NCBI RefSeq assembly: GCF_003429095.1
Contig: NZ_QVTE01000025.1
Coordinates: forward strand, 1-64,000
Origin: Peribacillus saganii
GTDB taxonomy: Bacteria > Bacillota > Bacilli > Bacillales > DSM-1321
Length of the DNA stretch: 64,000 nucleotides
Direction: 5' to 3'
Positions 34,040-44,443 of this stretch are shown piece by piece. Position numbers and translations under genes: made by a program. Numbering within the stretch: the stretch's first letter is position 1; every line of letters starts with the position of its first letter. The notes beneath the pieces were generated by a model. The model searched no databases. It worked only from the letters and a program-made list of their open reading frames with translations, and was not told the origin of the DNA.

Positions 34040-35485
34040 TTATTTAATTGCTTTGCTTACCTTCAGCTTCTTGCCCTTAATTGTTGTATTCTCCATTGCC
34101 TGCAGCACAAGTGACCCTTTTCCATTTAGAATATCCACATAGGACATATTGTCATGAATGGTAATAATTCCGATATCATCGGCTGTTACTCCAGGAATAT
34201 TCGCTATCGTTCCCACAAAATCTACAGCCCGGATTTTCTTCTTTTTTCCGCCGCTGAAATGTAGTTTTATGATGTCTTGGTTAATTCTAGCTGTTTTATT
34301 GTTTCTGATGACTCGTCGGCCGCTGATTTTTTCTTCGAACGCTGCTTTTCCTCTTGCAACTTCCGCTGCGGCAGGGGCTTCCATTTTCGGTATTGCAAAG
34401 CCAATATATCTTTCAATTGCCTTTAAGAATTTGCTTTCATGCGGTGTAGCAAACGTGATTGCTGTCCCTTTATTTCCAGCACGCCCGGTTCTGCCTGTTC
34501 GGTGGACATACCCTTCTTTTTCCATTGGGACATCAAAGTTGATGACAAGAGAAACATTGTCCACATCAATCCCTCTTGCTGCGACATCGGTGGCTATTAG
34601 ATATCGGAAATTCCCCATTTTAAAACCATCCATCACCGCAAACCGATCTTCCTGCTCCAAACCGCCATGAAGTTTTTCACACGAGTAATTGGCCTCTTCC
34701 ATTTCTGTAAAAACTGTATCGACGTTCTCTTTCGTTCTGCAAAAAATGATGCAGCTATCCGGGTTTTCTACGACCGTAACATCCTTAAGGAGTGAGATCT
34801 TTTCTTCTTCTTTCACCTCTATTAAAAAATGTTCAATGTTGCTAGTCGTAATCCCGGCAGATTCAATCTCAATGTGAACCGGTTCTTTCATATATTGATG
34901 ACAAAGATTTTCAACATCCTTTGGCAAGGTGGCGGAAAATACCATTGTTACTCTGTTAGAAGGAATTTCTTTTATAATAGCTTCTACTGATTCAATAAAA
35001 CCCATATTCAGCATTTCATCCGCTTCGTCTAATATGAGATATTTAACCTGGTCTAATGACAGCGTGCCTCTTTCTATATGGTCCATCATCCGGCCGGGTG
35101 TGCCAACGACAACATGGTTTTTTTGCTTTAACTCTTCTTTTTGTTTTGAAAATGGTTCTTTCCCATAGACCGCCATAGCTTTTATCCGTTTGAACCTGCC
35201 GATATTGGTTATATCCTCACGGACCTGAACTGCCAGCTCCCGGGTTGGTGTAAGAATTAATGCCTGCGGGCTCTTTTCCTCCCATTCGGCCATTTCGCAA
35301 AGCGGTATTGCGTAGGCTGCCGTTTTGCCGCTGCCTGTTTGGGATTTTACAACAAGGTCTTTCTTTTCCAGCGCTGCGGGTATTACTTCACTCTGCACCT
35401 CAGTGGGTGTATTATACTTTAACACATCAAGTGCCCTTCTAATTTCCTCACTTATTTGAAAATCCTCAAATCTTCTTTCACTCAT
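34040..35485 (-). CDS. dbpA: ATP-dependent RNA helicase DbpA (DEAD-box, YxiN)
   Basis: DEAD-box helicase of 481 residues. Q-motif region [14 protein letters not shown], Walker [18 protein letters not shown] in [17 protein letters not shown] in VFSATLP and the HRTGRTGR motif are all present. The C-terminal 75 residues ([19 protein letters not shown], then GTIANIPGV) form the DbpA/YxiN RNA-binding domain that targets hairpin 92 of 23S rRNA, so it acts in large-subunit assembly. The start follows GAGGTAAC. Confidence 0.93.
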   Translation of the reverse strand: MSERRFEDFQISEEIRRALDVLKYNTPTEVQSEVIPAALEKKDLVVKSQTGSGKTAAYAIPLCEMAEWEEKSPQALILTPTRELAVQVREDITNIGRFKRIKAMAVYGKEPFSKQKEELKQKNHVVVGTPGRMMDHIERGTLSLDQVKYLILDEADEMLNMGFIESVEAIIKEIPSNRVTMVFSATLPKDVENLCHQYMKEPVHIEIESAGITTSNIEHFLIEVKEEEKISLLKDVTVVENPDSCIIFCRTKENVDTVFTEMEEANYSCEKLHGGLEQEDRFAVMDGFKMGNFRYLIATDVAARGIDVDNVSLVINFDVPMEKEGYVHRTGRTGRAGNKGTAITFATPHESKFLKAIERYIGFAIPKMEAPAAAEVARGKAAFEEKISGRRVIRNNKTARINQDIIKLHFSGGKKKKIRAVDFVGTIANIPGVTADDIGIITIHDNMSYVDILNGKGSLVLQAMENTTIKGKKLKVSKAIK

Positions 35486-35778
35486 GAATGTTACCTCGAT
35501 TTTCTAAATTAATCTGACTTTTCTATAGGATTCTCTGGAAGAAATATCTTATGCAAAATCTGACTACTGTACATTATACTCGAAAAGTCCTAATGAAAAG
35601 GGTTTTATTATGAATGTCATTAAAACCTTCATATAATTTTGTACGAAAAACTCCAGAATCATAAAAATCACTGGATTTCTGAGCTTTGTTGATGAGGAGA
35701 TAAGTGGATTGTTTTCCCATGACTGGTCATTCTGCCGGGACATGAAAGCTATGCTTGCAGTAATAATTAACTTACCAA
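35486..35778. other. Intergenic stretch upstream of dbpA
   Basis: No gene or clear regulatory element was seen; it should hold the dbpA promoter. Confidence 0.35.
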
Positions 35779-35817
35779 AAAAATAACCCGATGTTGGATA
35801 TTATTCCTTCAACGGGT
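35779..35817 (-). terminator. Probable terminator of the DUF2187 gene
   Basis: ACCCG and CGGGT outer arms with a long, partly paired loop, followed on the minus strand by TTATTTTTTT. Confidence 0.5.
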
Positions 35818-35833
35818 CTTCTTATTGTTTTTC

Positions 35834-36040
35834 CTATGCTATAGCCTCTGGAACAGCTTGGGATTGTTTCACAACTTTATAATTTTTATGATTTACCACT
35901 GTTCTGTCACTTAGAAATTCTACATCTTCAGGATTGCTGGTAATCACAACAATCACAGAGTTTTCATTTACCTTTTCAACAATGCCTTTAACTGTATTCT
36001 TAAATACTATTTCATCACCGATATTAGCCATTGTCATCAT
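35834..36040 (-). CDS. DUF2187 family protein (YkvS-like)
   Basis: A 68-residue protein with an SH3/KOW-like beta pattern: ANIGDEIVFKNTVKGIVEKV then NENSVIVVITSNP and KNYKVV. This matches the DUF2187 (YkvS) family of Bacillaceae, whose role is not known. It has an upstream GGGGAGG site; the start could be any of three close ATGs. It is flanked by the dbpA and SNF2 genes, all on the minus strand. Confidence 0.8.
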   Translation of the reverse strand: MMTMANIGDEIVFKNTVKGIVEKVNENSVIVVITSNPEDVEFLSDRTVVNHKNYKVVKQSQAVPEAIA

Positions 36041-36242
36041 TCCCTATGTTCCTCCCCAGAACGAGTTATAGTATGTATATTGATAACTATATTCCCCGTT
36101 TAATAGGTATTAAAACATAAAGGTTGTGATTGTGTTTTGTTATTGGGCTCACTGATAAGATTAAGAATGACCATTTTCAATTTGCTTTTATTTAAATGTG
36201 GAGTTATCCAAGCTGTTTTTAGCTGTTTTATCGTCAGTACAC

Positions 36243-39200
36243 CTAAATCATTAATATCTCCCTTATATCCTCTTCAGTCAGCGAGGTTGGAGCTTTGTCT
36301 TCTGAATGGATGATTTCATCTATCAGCTGTCTCTTTTTCTCCTGGAGTTCGTTCATTTTGTCCTCGATGGTTCCGCGGGCAACAAGCTTGATAACCTGCA
36401 CAGCATTAGTCTGGCCCATCCGGTGGGCACGGTCAGCTGCTTGTTCCTCAACAGCAGGATTCCACCAAAGGTCATATAGGATAACAGTATCTGCACCCGT
36501 GAGGTTTAGGCCTGCTCCTCCAGCTTTCAATGAAATAAGGAACAAATCCCGTTCGCCTTCGTTAAATCGATTGCAGATTTGCACTCTTTCTTCTGAAGTT
36601 GTTTGTCCATCAAGGTAGAAAAAAGGGAGGCCTTGAACCGTTAATTCCCTGCCTATTAGTTCAAGCATCTTTGTAAATTGCGAGAAAATCAATATCCTTC
36701 TTCCAGACAGCCTTGATTCCTCTACAATCCTCTTTAGCTGTTCGAATTTGGCGGAGCTTCCCTTATAACCCTCAACAAACAGTGCTGGATGGCAGCAAAT
36801 CTGCCTTAACCTGGTTAATCCAGCCAGAATTTTAATCTTATTTTTCCGCAGTGTATCCTTGTCCAAATGCTTTAAGGTGTCATGCCGCAGCTTCGCCAAG
36901 TATGCAGCATACAGCTTCTTTTGATCAGAAAGAAGTTCCGCTGATTCTATCACTTCAATTTTCGCCGGAAGCTCTCCAAGTACATCTTCTTTAAGCCTTC
37001 TAAGCATAAATGGGCGGGTTCTGCGGGCAATTGACTCTTTGGAAAGGAAGCTATATTCCTTTAATCCTTGGAATAGCTCGGGAAAGACTACATGGAAAAT
37101 AGACCACAATTCTTCTATGGAATTTTCTACGGGGGTTCCAGTGAGCGCATACCGGTGATCTGCCCGGATTTTCTTCACAGCACGTGCTGTTTGTGTGACT
37201 GGATTTTTAAAAGCCTGTGCCTCATCAAAAAATACCGAATGGAAGCCTTGCTTTTCATACCACTTGATATCCTTCCGCAATAAAGGATACGAGGCTATAA
37301 GAACATCCATATCATCTGCTTCGCTCTGGAGCTTAGTTCTCTCGAATTTGTCCCCATCGATGACAACGGCTTGAATATCCGGGGCGAATTTCATGATTTC
37401 ACTCAGCCAGTTATATGTCAGGGATGAAGGACAAACAATTAGGACAGGATCCTTCTTTTTTCGGATATTAGGGAGTTCCGAAAATATAAATGCGATGCTT
37501 TGGAGTGTTTTCCCTAGCCCCATATCATCTGCGAGAATTCCGCCAAAGCCGTAGCTGGCAAGTGACTTCATCCATTTGTAACCATGTTTTTGATAATCCC
37601 GCAAGATCGGTTCAAGGCTTTCTGGCACTTTAAATTGCAATGTCTCAGGATTTCGAATGTCTTCAAGAAACTTCCGGAATGAATCCTCTAATGTGATAAC
37701 ATTGCTATTTTCTATAGACTCTAGCATATGAAGGCCGCTAACAATTGGTACATTCAAGCCGCTCTCCAGATCTTCCTTTTGAACAGGAACTGTATTCAAA
37801 AATCGCTGAATTTCTTCAAATTCCTTTGTTTCCAGCGAGAGCAGTGAACCATTGCGCAGACGATAATACTTCCGTTTCTCCTCCAGGGCGTCTAATATCT
37901 CGCGTATTTGATTATCCGGGATTCCGTCCATTTCAAATTTGAATTCCAGCCAATTGGTCCGTTCTCTTTTAACCTTTACTCTTATTTGAGGCTTGGTATT
38001 TTCTCTGAAAATGCGGTTTCTAACCGCTGTAGTGGCATAAATTTGTACTAGCTTTTGCAGCTTCGGAACAATGTAAGCTAAAAACTCATACTCCAGCTCT
38101 TCATTTCGCAATACATATCCGCCGTCTGTTTTGGCAAACAACCCTTCGTCCATAATTTCCAGGATTGTATCCTCTTTGGCCACATCTCTTATGAGCATAG
38201 ATTCTGCCACCGGTTCACGGCCTTCCAATGGATTCATAACAATTTGTTCATAATGAAACTCCAGCCCCGCAAGCAGCCTGTCTTTTACCCGGTCCAGGTA
38301 CAGCTTTGCAACAAGTGGTGTTTTTAAGTATTGCTCTGTTATCGCTCTTGATATTTGTACAGTACCAAGCTTTTTTAAACCCGGAACTACTTTTACCATG
38401 AAAAAATCTAATTGATCATGAAGAATGAGAATTTGGTTTGTTCCTGAAGAATCAAGCATTATCTTTAATTCAGCAAGACGTTTGAAGTCTTCTCTTTTCA
38501 ACTGAACTACCTTTCCTCCGGATAGAACAATACCATATGAATTCAATATAATCATATGATTTAAGCCTTTAATATTCAGTTTATAGCCGTTGCCAACAGC
38601 TTCTGAAAAGTCAAATTGTAATGGAAGTGGTTGGTCGGATAGAAGAAGGCCCGCAAACGACTGTCCGTTATATTCCAGCTTAACTAATGGCATTCTTGAT
38701 AAAAAAGGTAAAAGCTGTTCCAAGGAAGAAGGTGGAATCAGTATCAGGTGATTGCTCATAAAATCGTCTGACGTTTCCTGCCATTTATCAGTATAGAGCT
38801 TTTCATCAGAAAACACCTGGACCAGCTGCTGAATGACCAAGTCTGATTCAATATCAAAGCAATGCAGACTCGAATCATATGTAAAGGCAGCGGACAGCAT
38901 ACAAGACTTGCCGTCCTTTATATCCTTCAGAAAACCTCGGATGTTTTGGACATGTGTTGCTCCAATCTTTAACTCGATTCCAAACATGTACTCACCGTTA
39001 CCTGTCAGTACTGGTTTACAGACAAACTCTGCATCCAGCACTTTTCTGTTTTCAAAGTGCAGCTGATGGGCACTTGAGCGTTTCGGCTGATCTGTGAAAA
39101 GGGTCAATAACTCTTCCGAAAGTACCTCTTTTGAGGAGGAAGGAATCATCTCTAAAGGTATGGTTCCCCTGCGCTGATGCTCGTATATAGCCAACAGCAC

Positions 39201-39452
39201 AGCAGCAATATGCTGGCAATCACTTCGTATCGAAGCAAGCTTTGGGCAGCTGCATTGAGTCAGCAAGACGCCTTTTTTATCCTTTTCAATTATCACATCG
39301 AAATCTTCCGCAGCTGAAACCATTGCCTCACAACGGTCACTATTATAATGTTTGAATGTTACTTTCTTTTCACGATAAAAAGCATCTCCCCTTTTGAAGG
39401 AGACTGTACCGCATATTTCTTTAATGATTTTATGTGTTAATCTTATATTCAA
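36243..39452 (-). CDS. SNF2-family helicase with SWIM zinc finger
   Basis: A 1069-residue Swi2/Snf2 ATPase. An N-terminal SWIM motif (CSCP…CQH, residues about 67-82) is followed by a bacterial SNF2-associated domain, then the ATPase core: DDMGLGKT near 640, FFDEAQAF near 745, and motif VI DRAHRMGQ near 1010. Bacterial members translocate on DNA and are thought to displace bound proteins such as RNA polymerase. The start is TTG, eight bases after AAGGAG. It is a chromosomal housekeeping type gene (compare YwqA in B. subtilis) and not part of a visible defence island. Confidence 0.88.
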   Translation of the reverse strand: MNIRLTHKIIKEICGTVSFKRGDAFYREKKVTFKHYNSDRCEAMVSAAEDFDVIIEKDKKGVLLTQCSCPKLASIRSDCQHIAAVLLAIYEHQRRGTIPLEMIPSSSKEVLSEELLTLFTDQPKRSSAHQLHFENRKVLDAEFVCKPVLTGNGEYMFGIELKIGATHVQNIRGFLKDIKDGKSCMLSAAFTYDSSLHCFDIESDLVIQQLVQVFSDEKLYTDKWQETSDDFMSNHLILIPPSSLEQLLPFLSRMPLVKLEYNGQSFAGLLLSDQPLPLQFDFSEAVGNGYKLNIKGLNHMIILNSYGIVLSGGKVVQLKREDFKRLAELKIMLDSSGTNQILILHDQLDFFMVKVVPGLKKLGTVQISRAITEQYLKTPLVAKLYLDRVKDRLLAGLEFHYEQIVMNPLEGREPVAESMLIRDVAKEDTILEIMDEGLFAKTDGGYVLRNEELEYEFLAYIVPKLQKLVQIYATTAVRNRIFRENTKPQIRVKVKRERTNWLEFKFEMDGIPDNQIREILDALEEKRKYYRLRNGSLLSLETKEFEEIQRFLNTVPVQKEDLESGLNVPIVSGLHMLESIENSNVITLEDSFRKFLEDIRNPETLQFKVPESLEPILRDYQKHGYKWMKSLASYGFGGILADDMGLGKTLQSIAFIFSELPNIRKKKDPVLIVCPSSLTYNWLSEIMKFAPDIQAVVIDGDKFERTKLQSEADDMDVLIASYPLLRKDIKWYEKQGFHSVFFDEAQAFKNPVTQTARAVKKIRADHRYALTGTPVENSIEELWSIFHVVFPELFQGLKEYSFLSKESIARRTRPFMLRRLKEDVLGELPAKIEVIESAELLSDQKKLYAAYLAKLRHDTLKHLDKDTLRKNKIKILAGLTRLRQICCHPALFVEGYKGSSAKFEQLKRIVEESRLSGRRILIFSQFTKMLELIGRELTVQGLPFFYLDGQTTSEERVQICNRFNEGERDLFLISLKAGGAGLNLTGADTVILYDLWWNPAVEEQAADRAHRMGQTNAVQVIKLVARGTIEDKMNELQEKKRQLIDEIIHSEDKAPTSLTEEDIREILMI

Positions 39453-39604
39453 ATGCCTTGCTCCTTCGGATATGATTTTGCTTCTGTTTTAAAGGCTATT
39501 TAAATGATTTTCCTGTACATTGATTACCATACTATAAATCCAATAAGCAGGATTGTAAATAAGGGTTTCCCTGCGAGTTGTACCCCACTTCTGACTGCAT
39601 AGTA

Positions 39605-39656
39605 AAAAAGCTTGTCTCAAAAGTCTTGGCATCAAAATCTTTTGGGACAGCCTTGT
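39605..39656. terminator. Hairpin downstream of SNF2-gene promoter region
   Basis: TGTCTCAAAAG and CTTTTGGGACA arms (one wobble) enclose about 20 bases. An A-run lies on the left. It resembles terminators common in Bacillus and may be a decayed duplicate of the next hairpin, which has similar GG-ACAGCC sequence. Confidence 0.4.
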
Positions 39657-39721
39657 CGGAGTATGAAAATTATCAATTTGAAGGATCACTGGTCAATTAC
39701 ACGAAATGTTTTTATGCCCGC

Positions 39722-39758
39722 AAAAAAAAGGCGCCCAAAAATAACTTATTGGACAGCC
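39722..39758 (-). terminator. Terminator of the sugar-acid operon
   Basis: GGCTGTCCAA and TTGGGCGCC arms, followed by eight T on the minus strand, 13 bp after the stop of the last gene. Confidence 0.75.
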
Positions 39759-39770
39759 TCTCCTATCACA

Positions 39771-40676
39771 CTATTTCAGCAAACCTGCCTGCTTTAATAT
39801 TTCAGAAAGCTGCTGTTTTTTATCTTCACTTAGTAGCCTGGCTGGTGGTAGCACAGCTGCAGAAATATCCACCCCCGTTAACCGTATTGCTTCTTTTACA
39901 ACGTTTACAAACGGTGAATCCAGTTTATACAACAGCGGTAAATATGATAACCGGCGGTGAAGTTCCATAGCCGTATCAAAATCCTTTTCCTGGAAGGCTT
40001 TATAGATCCCTACCGTTAATTCGGGTGCGAAGTTGCCGCTTGCGGAAATGGCCCCATCGCCGCCCAATGCAAGGGTGTTAAGCAAATGATCATCAAACCC
40101 TGCAAGCACTGAAAAATGAGGGTATTTCCCTTTAACCTTTAAGATCATTTCCCTGATATGTCCCGCTGTATCTACAGTTTCTTTAATACCTACGATATTC
40201 GGGTGTTTTTCTACAAGCTGCAGTACGATTTCCGGGCTAAGGTCCTGTCCAGTTAAATTCGGAAAATTATAAAGCAGAATCGGCAGTTCAGTATTCTCTG
40301 CAATTTCCCCATAATGTTCAAGCAGGTTGGCTTCTGTAATATTCCAATAATAAGGATTTATAATCACTACAGCATCTGCGCCCGTTTCGTTAGCATGATG
40401 GTTTAAGGCAATGATTTCTCTTGTGTTGGTTCCGCCTGTACCGATTAAAACAGGAACTCTTTTGTTTACATATCCAACTGCAAATTCGGCGACTTCTTTT
40501 CGTTCGTTAACAGACATTTGGCTGAATTCGCCGCCCGTACCCAAGAAAAATAATCCGTCAACACCTGATTCAATTAAAGAATCAATAAGTTTTCCCATCC
40601 CATTACGGTCTAATTGCAAGGAATCATCAAATATTGTAGAGACAGGAGGTATAATGCCAGAAAATATTGCTCTCAC
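39771..40676 (-). CDS. DapA-family aldolase, YagE/YjhH-like (2-keto-3-deoxy sugar acid aldolase)
   Basis: A 301-residue TIM-barrel lyase. The Schiff-base Lys is in NIVGIKETVD, the Tyr in LLYNFPNLTG, and the entry loop reads GVDGLFFLGTGGEFSQMS, which resembles YagE/YjhH 2-keto-3-deoxy-gluconate or -pentonate aldolases more than true DapA. It would split an unphosphorylated 2-keto-3-deoxy acid to pyruvate and an aldehyde. It closes the sugar-acid operon, which also has a kinase and a KDPG-type aldolase, so two cleavage routes coexist. Confidence 0.82.
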   Translation of the reverse strand: MRAIFSGIIPPVSTIFDDSLQLDRNGMGKLIDSLIESGVDGLFFLGTGGEFSQMSVNERKEVAEFAVGYVNKRVPVLIGTGGTNTREIIALNHHANETGADAVVIINPYYWNITEANLLEHYGEIAENTELPILLYNFPNLTGQDLSPEIVLQLVEKHPNIVGIKETVDTAGHIREMILKVKGKYPHFSVLAGFDDHLLNTLALGGDGAISASGNFAPELTVGIYKAFQEKDFDTAMELHRRLSYLPLLYKLDSPFVNVVKEAIRLTGVDISAAVLPPARLLSEDKKQQLSEILKQAGLLK

Positions 40677-40687
40677 AGCCCTTCCTC

Positions 40688-41683
40688 CTATTCTTTTTCC
40701 TTTAGATTTACTTTAGCTTTCACATCACGATTAACCAGATATGATGGATAATAACCTGACAGCACATCTGCAACGTTTTGAGCTGATTTACTCTGCAGCT
40801 CTACCTCAGATTGTTCAGAATACCATGCGATATGAGGGGTGATGATCACATTGTCCATAGAAAGCAGCGCACTATCAGCTGATAGTGGTTCCTCTTCAAC
40901 GACATCAAGTCCTGCTCCTGCAATTTTCCCAGCCTGAAGTGCACGGATCAGTGCCTGCTCATCGATTACTGGACCTCGGGCTGTATTAATAATAAAGGCT
41001 TCTTTCTTCATTGAATTGAACTGCTCGTCACTGATCATGCCACGGGTACTCTCCATTAAAGGTGCATGAACGGAAACGAAATCTGACTGGCTGCATACTT
41101 CATTCAATTCTAATAGCTCTACATTGAGCTCTTTCGCTGCTTCGGCAGGCATAAATGGATCAAACGCAACTACCCTCAATCCAAAGGCTTGTGCCTTTTT
41201 TGCTAAGGCCTGTGGAATTCTTCCCAGACCAACCAATCCTAATGTCCGACCGCGCAAACGAAATACAGGTTTGCCTAAATTGAAGTCCCATACTCCGCCC
41301 TTCACTTCATTATTTAATTTGACTACTTTACGTGCCAGCGCCAAAAGCAGCGCAAACGCATGGTCTGATACTTCATCAATTGAATAGTCCGTTACATTTC
41401 CAACGATAATCCCCTTTTCTGTTGCCGCTTCTAAATCAACTGTGTTCACTCCGACACCATAACGGGCAATCACTTTGCAATTTTGGAGATTTTCAATTAC
41501 CTTGCGTGAAATGGGAGCATATTGATTAAGAATACCGTCTGCATCCTTGCATGCTTCGATGACTTCTTCTTCCGTTCTGCACTGTGCCGGTACAAACTCT
41601 ACATCCAGATGTGATAAAGCGTCTTTCTCAGGCTGAAGGGATTTATATTCATAATCTGTAACTACAACTTTAAACTTTTTCAT
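40688..41683 (-). CDS. D-isomer 2-hydroxyacid dehydrogenase (C-terminal-binding-protein type)
   Basis: NAD-dependent oxidoreductase of 331 residues. The Rossmann motif is GLVGLGRIPQALAKKA, catalytic Arg in INTARGPVIDEQAL, Glu in DVVEEEPLS and His in ITPHIAWYS. It belongs to the SerA/CtBP branch. In this operon it probably reduces or oxidises an aldehyde-acid or hydroxy-keto acid formed by the neighbouring aldolases, such as glyoxylate or hydroxypyruvate; the precise substrate is inference. It lies 11 bp before the DapA-type gene. Confidence 0.85.
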   Translation of the reverse strand: MKKFKVVVTDYEYKSLQPEKDALSHLDVEFVPAQCRTEEEVIEACKDADGILNQYAPISRKVIENLQNCKVIARYGVGVNTVDLEAATEKGIIVGNVTDYSIDEVSDHAFALLLALARKVVKLNNEVKGGVWDFNLGKPVFRLRGRTLGLVGLGRIPQALAKKAQAFGLRVVAFDPFMPAEAAKELNVELLELNEVCSQSDFVSVHAPLMESTRGMISDEQFNSMKKEAFIINTARGPVIDEQALIRALQAGKIAGAGLDVVEEEPLSADSALLSMDNVIITPHIAWYSEQSEVELQSKSAQNVADVLSGYYPSYLVNRDVKAKVNLKEKE

Positions 41684-41723
41684 AATTGCACTCCTTTGTG
41701 TCCTTTTCTAAGAGAAACCTTCA

Positions 41724-42621
41724 TTATCCTAATAAATATATAAGCGGAGTAATCGTCGCTACGCTTACTAATGTTGTTATAAGAGTTATACTCGAAACCA
41801 GCTCAGGCTCCGAATTGAATTGCAGCGCATACATGGCAGTTGTGGCTGCTGATGGCATCGCTGAAGAAACAATTAGCACCTTCTCAAGCAAAGCATCCAT
41901 CGGAATCAAGTATATGATGCCGACAGCGAGAATAGGTGAAATGAACCATTCTCACCGTTACACCGAAGGCAATTTTATCCCATTTAAAATGTTTTAATTC
42001 AATTTCGGCCAGCTGCATTCCCAGAACCAGCATGACCACAGGGATGCATGCATCTGCTACGAGATCAATCGCAGAGACAATGTTTTCGGACAGCTCGATA
42101 TGTAAACCCTGGCATAAAAGGGCAGCTATTACTGCATATGTAGGAGGCATTTCAAGCACAGACTTGACTGCAGCTTTGATCCCCGCTTGGCCTCGAGCAG
42201 CGTAGTATACCCCAAAAAAATTCATGATGATTGCCTGAAGCACCAGCATGGATACAGCATAATTAAATCCTGCAGTTCCATAAGCAAACAAAATAATCGG
42301 TGCTCCGTAATTTCCTGAATTCATAAAAGCTGTAGAAAGGATAAGCCCGCTTTCTATTGAACGAGGGGTTTTCCTTACATAGGAATAAATTTTGTTAATC
42401 ATTATCAGCAGGAACAATAGAATAAAGGAAAAAGCAACCATGTTCATGTATTGAAGATTTAATTCCGTTTCATAAAAAGTGCGGAAAACAAGCCCGGGAG
42501 TCAGCACATATAAAGCAAAGGTTGAAATAATACGGATATCGAGCTTTTTCCATTTTTGCAGCCCGTACCCTGCTAGAAAAATCAGCAGTACGGGCAGCAC
42601 AACCTCAATAAAGATTTTCAT
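41724..42621 (-). pseudogene. AEC (auxin efflux carrier) family transporter, frameshifted
   Basis: The first 225 or so residues (MKIFIEVVLPVLLIFLAGYG…) and a second frame (LIPMDALLEKVLIVSSAMPS…) together make a full-length AEC permease of about 299 residues. The join is at 41938-41946, where removing one base (for example g41943) restores MVISPILAVGIIYLIPMD, exactly the expected transmembrane sequence. AEC members export or import organic acids such as malate. As written the product loses its last three helices, so the gene is inactive unless this is a sequencing error. Confidence 0.8.
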
Positions 42622-42627
42622 TTTTCA

Positions 42628-43776
42628 TTACCATTCTGCTACAGAGCCGTCCGCATGTCTCCAAACGGGATTCTTCCAGTTGTGGCCTGCTTCCGCCATT
42701 TTCCGAACATATTCTTCATTCACGTCAATGCCCAGACCAGGATTCTTCGGCATCTTTACAAAGCCATTTTGATATTCAAAAACAGAACGATCGGTAATAT
42801 AATCCAGAAGGTCATTCCCTTTATTGTAGTGAATACCGAGGCTTTGCTCCTGAATAAACGCATTATGTGAAACAGCGTCAACCTGAAGGCAAGCTGCCAG
42901 TGCAATCGGACCCAATGGACAATGCGGTGCCATTGCAATATCATATGCTTCAGCCATTGCCGCGATTTTTCTAACCTCAGTGATTCCACCTGCATGTGAA
43001 AGGTCAGGCTGGATAATATCAACATATCCGTCCGCAAGAATCTTTTTGTATTCCCAACGTGAGAACATCCGCTCACCGGTAGCAATAGGAATATTTGTAG
43101 CATGGGCAATATCTCTTAGCGCTTCATTGTTTTCAGCTAAAACAGGTTCTTCTATGAACATTGGCCTGAATTGCTCTAGCTCTTTTGCGAGGATTTTTGC
43201 CATAGGTTTATGAACCCGTCCATGAAAGTCGATGCCAATTCCAAAATCCTTTCCGCCAATCTCCCGAACCGCAGCGATCCTGGCTACTGCCTCATCAATT
43301 TTTTCATAGGAATCAATGTATTGTAATTCTTCGGTTGCATTCATTTTTACTGCTGTAAATCCGGTTTCCTTCGCTGCTTTTGCGGCTTCCGCCACATCAT
43401 TTGGGCGGTCACCGCCAATCCAGCTGTATACGCGGATAGATTCCCTGACCGGTCCACCGAGCAAATCATAAACCGGTGCGTTATGGTATTTTCCTTTAAT
43501 GTCCCATAAAGCCTGGTCTATTCCTGCGATTGCACTCATTGTAATCGCCCCGCCCCGATAAAAACCGGCCCGATAAAGAACTTGCCAATGGTCTTCAATC
43601 TTTAGCGGATCCTTTCCAATGATATATTCACTTAACTCTTCCACTGCTGCTTTAACAGATGCAGCTCGTCCTTCAACAACCGGTTCTCCCCATCCGGTTA
43701 TTCCCTCATCTGTCTCAATCTTTAGAAAGAGCCATCTCGGAGGAACAATGAAAGTTTCAATGTTTGTTATTTTCAT
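42628..43776 (-). CDS. dgoD: D-galactonate dehydratase family protein (enolase superfamily)
   Basis: A 382-residue mandelate-racemase-type dehydratase; the length equals that of E. coli DgoD. Metal ligands lie in [20 protein letters not shown] and [10 protein letters not shown], and the catalytic His in [13 protein letters not shown]. It would dehydrate a sugar acid such as D-galactonate to 2-keto-3-deoxygalactonate. The start is ATG (MKITNIE) behind GGAG; the frame is open 14 codons further, overlapping the upstream gene. The kinase and aldolase for the product are encoded just upstream. Confidence 0.88.
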   Translation of the reverse strand: MKITNIETFIVPPRWLFLKIETDEGITGWGEPVVEGRAASVKAAVEELSEYIIGKDPLKIEDHWQVLYRAGFYRGGAITMSAIAGIDQALWDIKGKYHNAPVYDLLGGPVRESIRVYSWIGGDRPNDVAEAAKAAKETGFTAVKMNATEELQYIDSYEKIDEAVARIAAVREIGGKDFGIGIDFHGRVHKPMAKILAKELEQFRPMFIEEPVLAENNEALRDIAHATNIPIATGERMFSRWEYKKILADGYVDIIQPDLSHAGGITEVRKIAAMAEAYDIAMAPHCPLGPIALAACLQVDAVSHNAFIQEQSLGIHYNKGNDLLDYITDRSVFEYQNGFVKMPKNPGLGIDVNEEYVRKMAEAGHNWKNPVWRHADGSVAEW

Positions 43777-43777
43777 A

Positions 43778-44431
43778 TTACTTCGACTCCTCGCGAGTCT
43801 TCTTAATAATTGATACAAAATTACGGGCGATATCGGTTAACACTTCATAACGTTCCTCTGCAATCGCTTCTTTATTTAGCAGCGTTCCGCCTGCACCGAC
43901 TGCGACTGCCCCATTTTTAATAAACTCACTGACATTATCGAGAGAAACACCTCCAGTTGGCATTAGCGGAATGTGTCCAAGAGGTCCTCTTAATTCTCTT
44001 AAGTAGTTAGGCCCTAATGAGCTAGCAGGGAAAACTTTAAGAATATCTGCACCTGCCTGATATGCTCTTACTACTTCAGTAGGAGTCATTACTCCAGGTA
44101 TCGAAATTTTGCCATAGCGGATGGTTGTTTCAATTGTCTTTTCATCCACGATAGGAGAGAAAATGAAGTCTGAACCTGCTTCAATTGCTGTCTTTGCTGT
44201 TTCTGCATCAAGGACCGTGCCCGCACCAACAAGCACTTGCTGGCCGAATTCCTGCTTTATTTTTTCAATCATCCGGAAAACTCCGGGTGTGTCTACCGTA
44301 ATTTCAAGCGCTCCAACACCGCCCTTTACAAGAGCCTCCGCGATAGAGCTAATCTGCTCCATCTTGGGACGGCGGATTACTGCCACTAGTCCAGAATCTG
44401 TTAATCTGCCAATGTTTTTCAACTTTTCCAT
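43778..44431 (-). CDS. eda: KDPG/KDPGal aldolase (Eda/DgoA-type)
   Basis: A 217-residue class I aldolase. The family pattern is visible: [24 protein letters not shown] with catalytic Glu, [12 protein letters not shown], and the Schiff-base Lys in [15 protein letters not shown]. It splits 2-keto-3-deoxy-6-phosphogluconate or -galactonate into pyruvate and glyceraldehyde-3-phosphate. The start is ATG behind AAGGAG. It acts directly after the kinase encoded upstream and abuts dgoD. Confidence 0.88.
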   Translation of the reverse strand: MEKLKNIGRLTDSGLVAVIRRPKMEQISSIAEALVKGGVGALEITVDTPGVFRMIEKIKQEFGQQVLVGAGTVLDAETAKTAIEAGSDFIFSPIVDEKTIETTIRYGKISIPGVMTPTEVVRAYQAGADILKVFPASSLGPNYLRELRGPLGHIPLMPTGGVSLDNVSEFIKNGAVAVGAGGTLLNKEAIAEERYEVLTDIARNFVSIIKKTREESK

Positions 44432-44443
44432 AATAAACACTCC

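Noticed and set aside
39578-39970. Plus-strand 130-codon frame
   Set aside because: It overlaps two terminator hairpins and the end of the DapA-type aldolase gene on the other strand.
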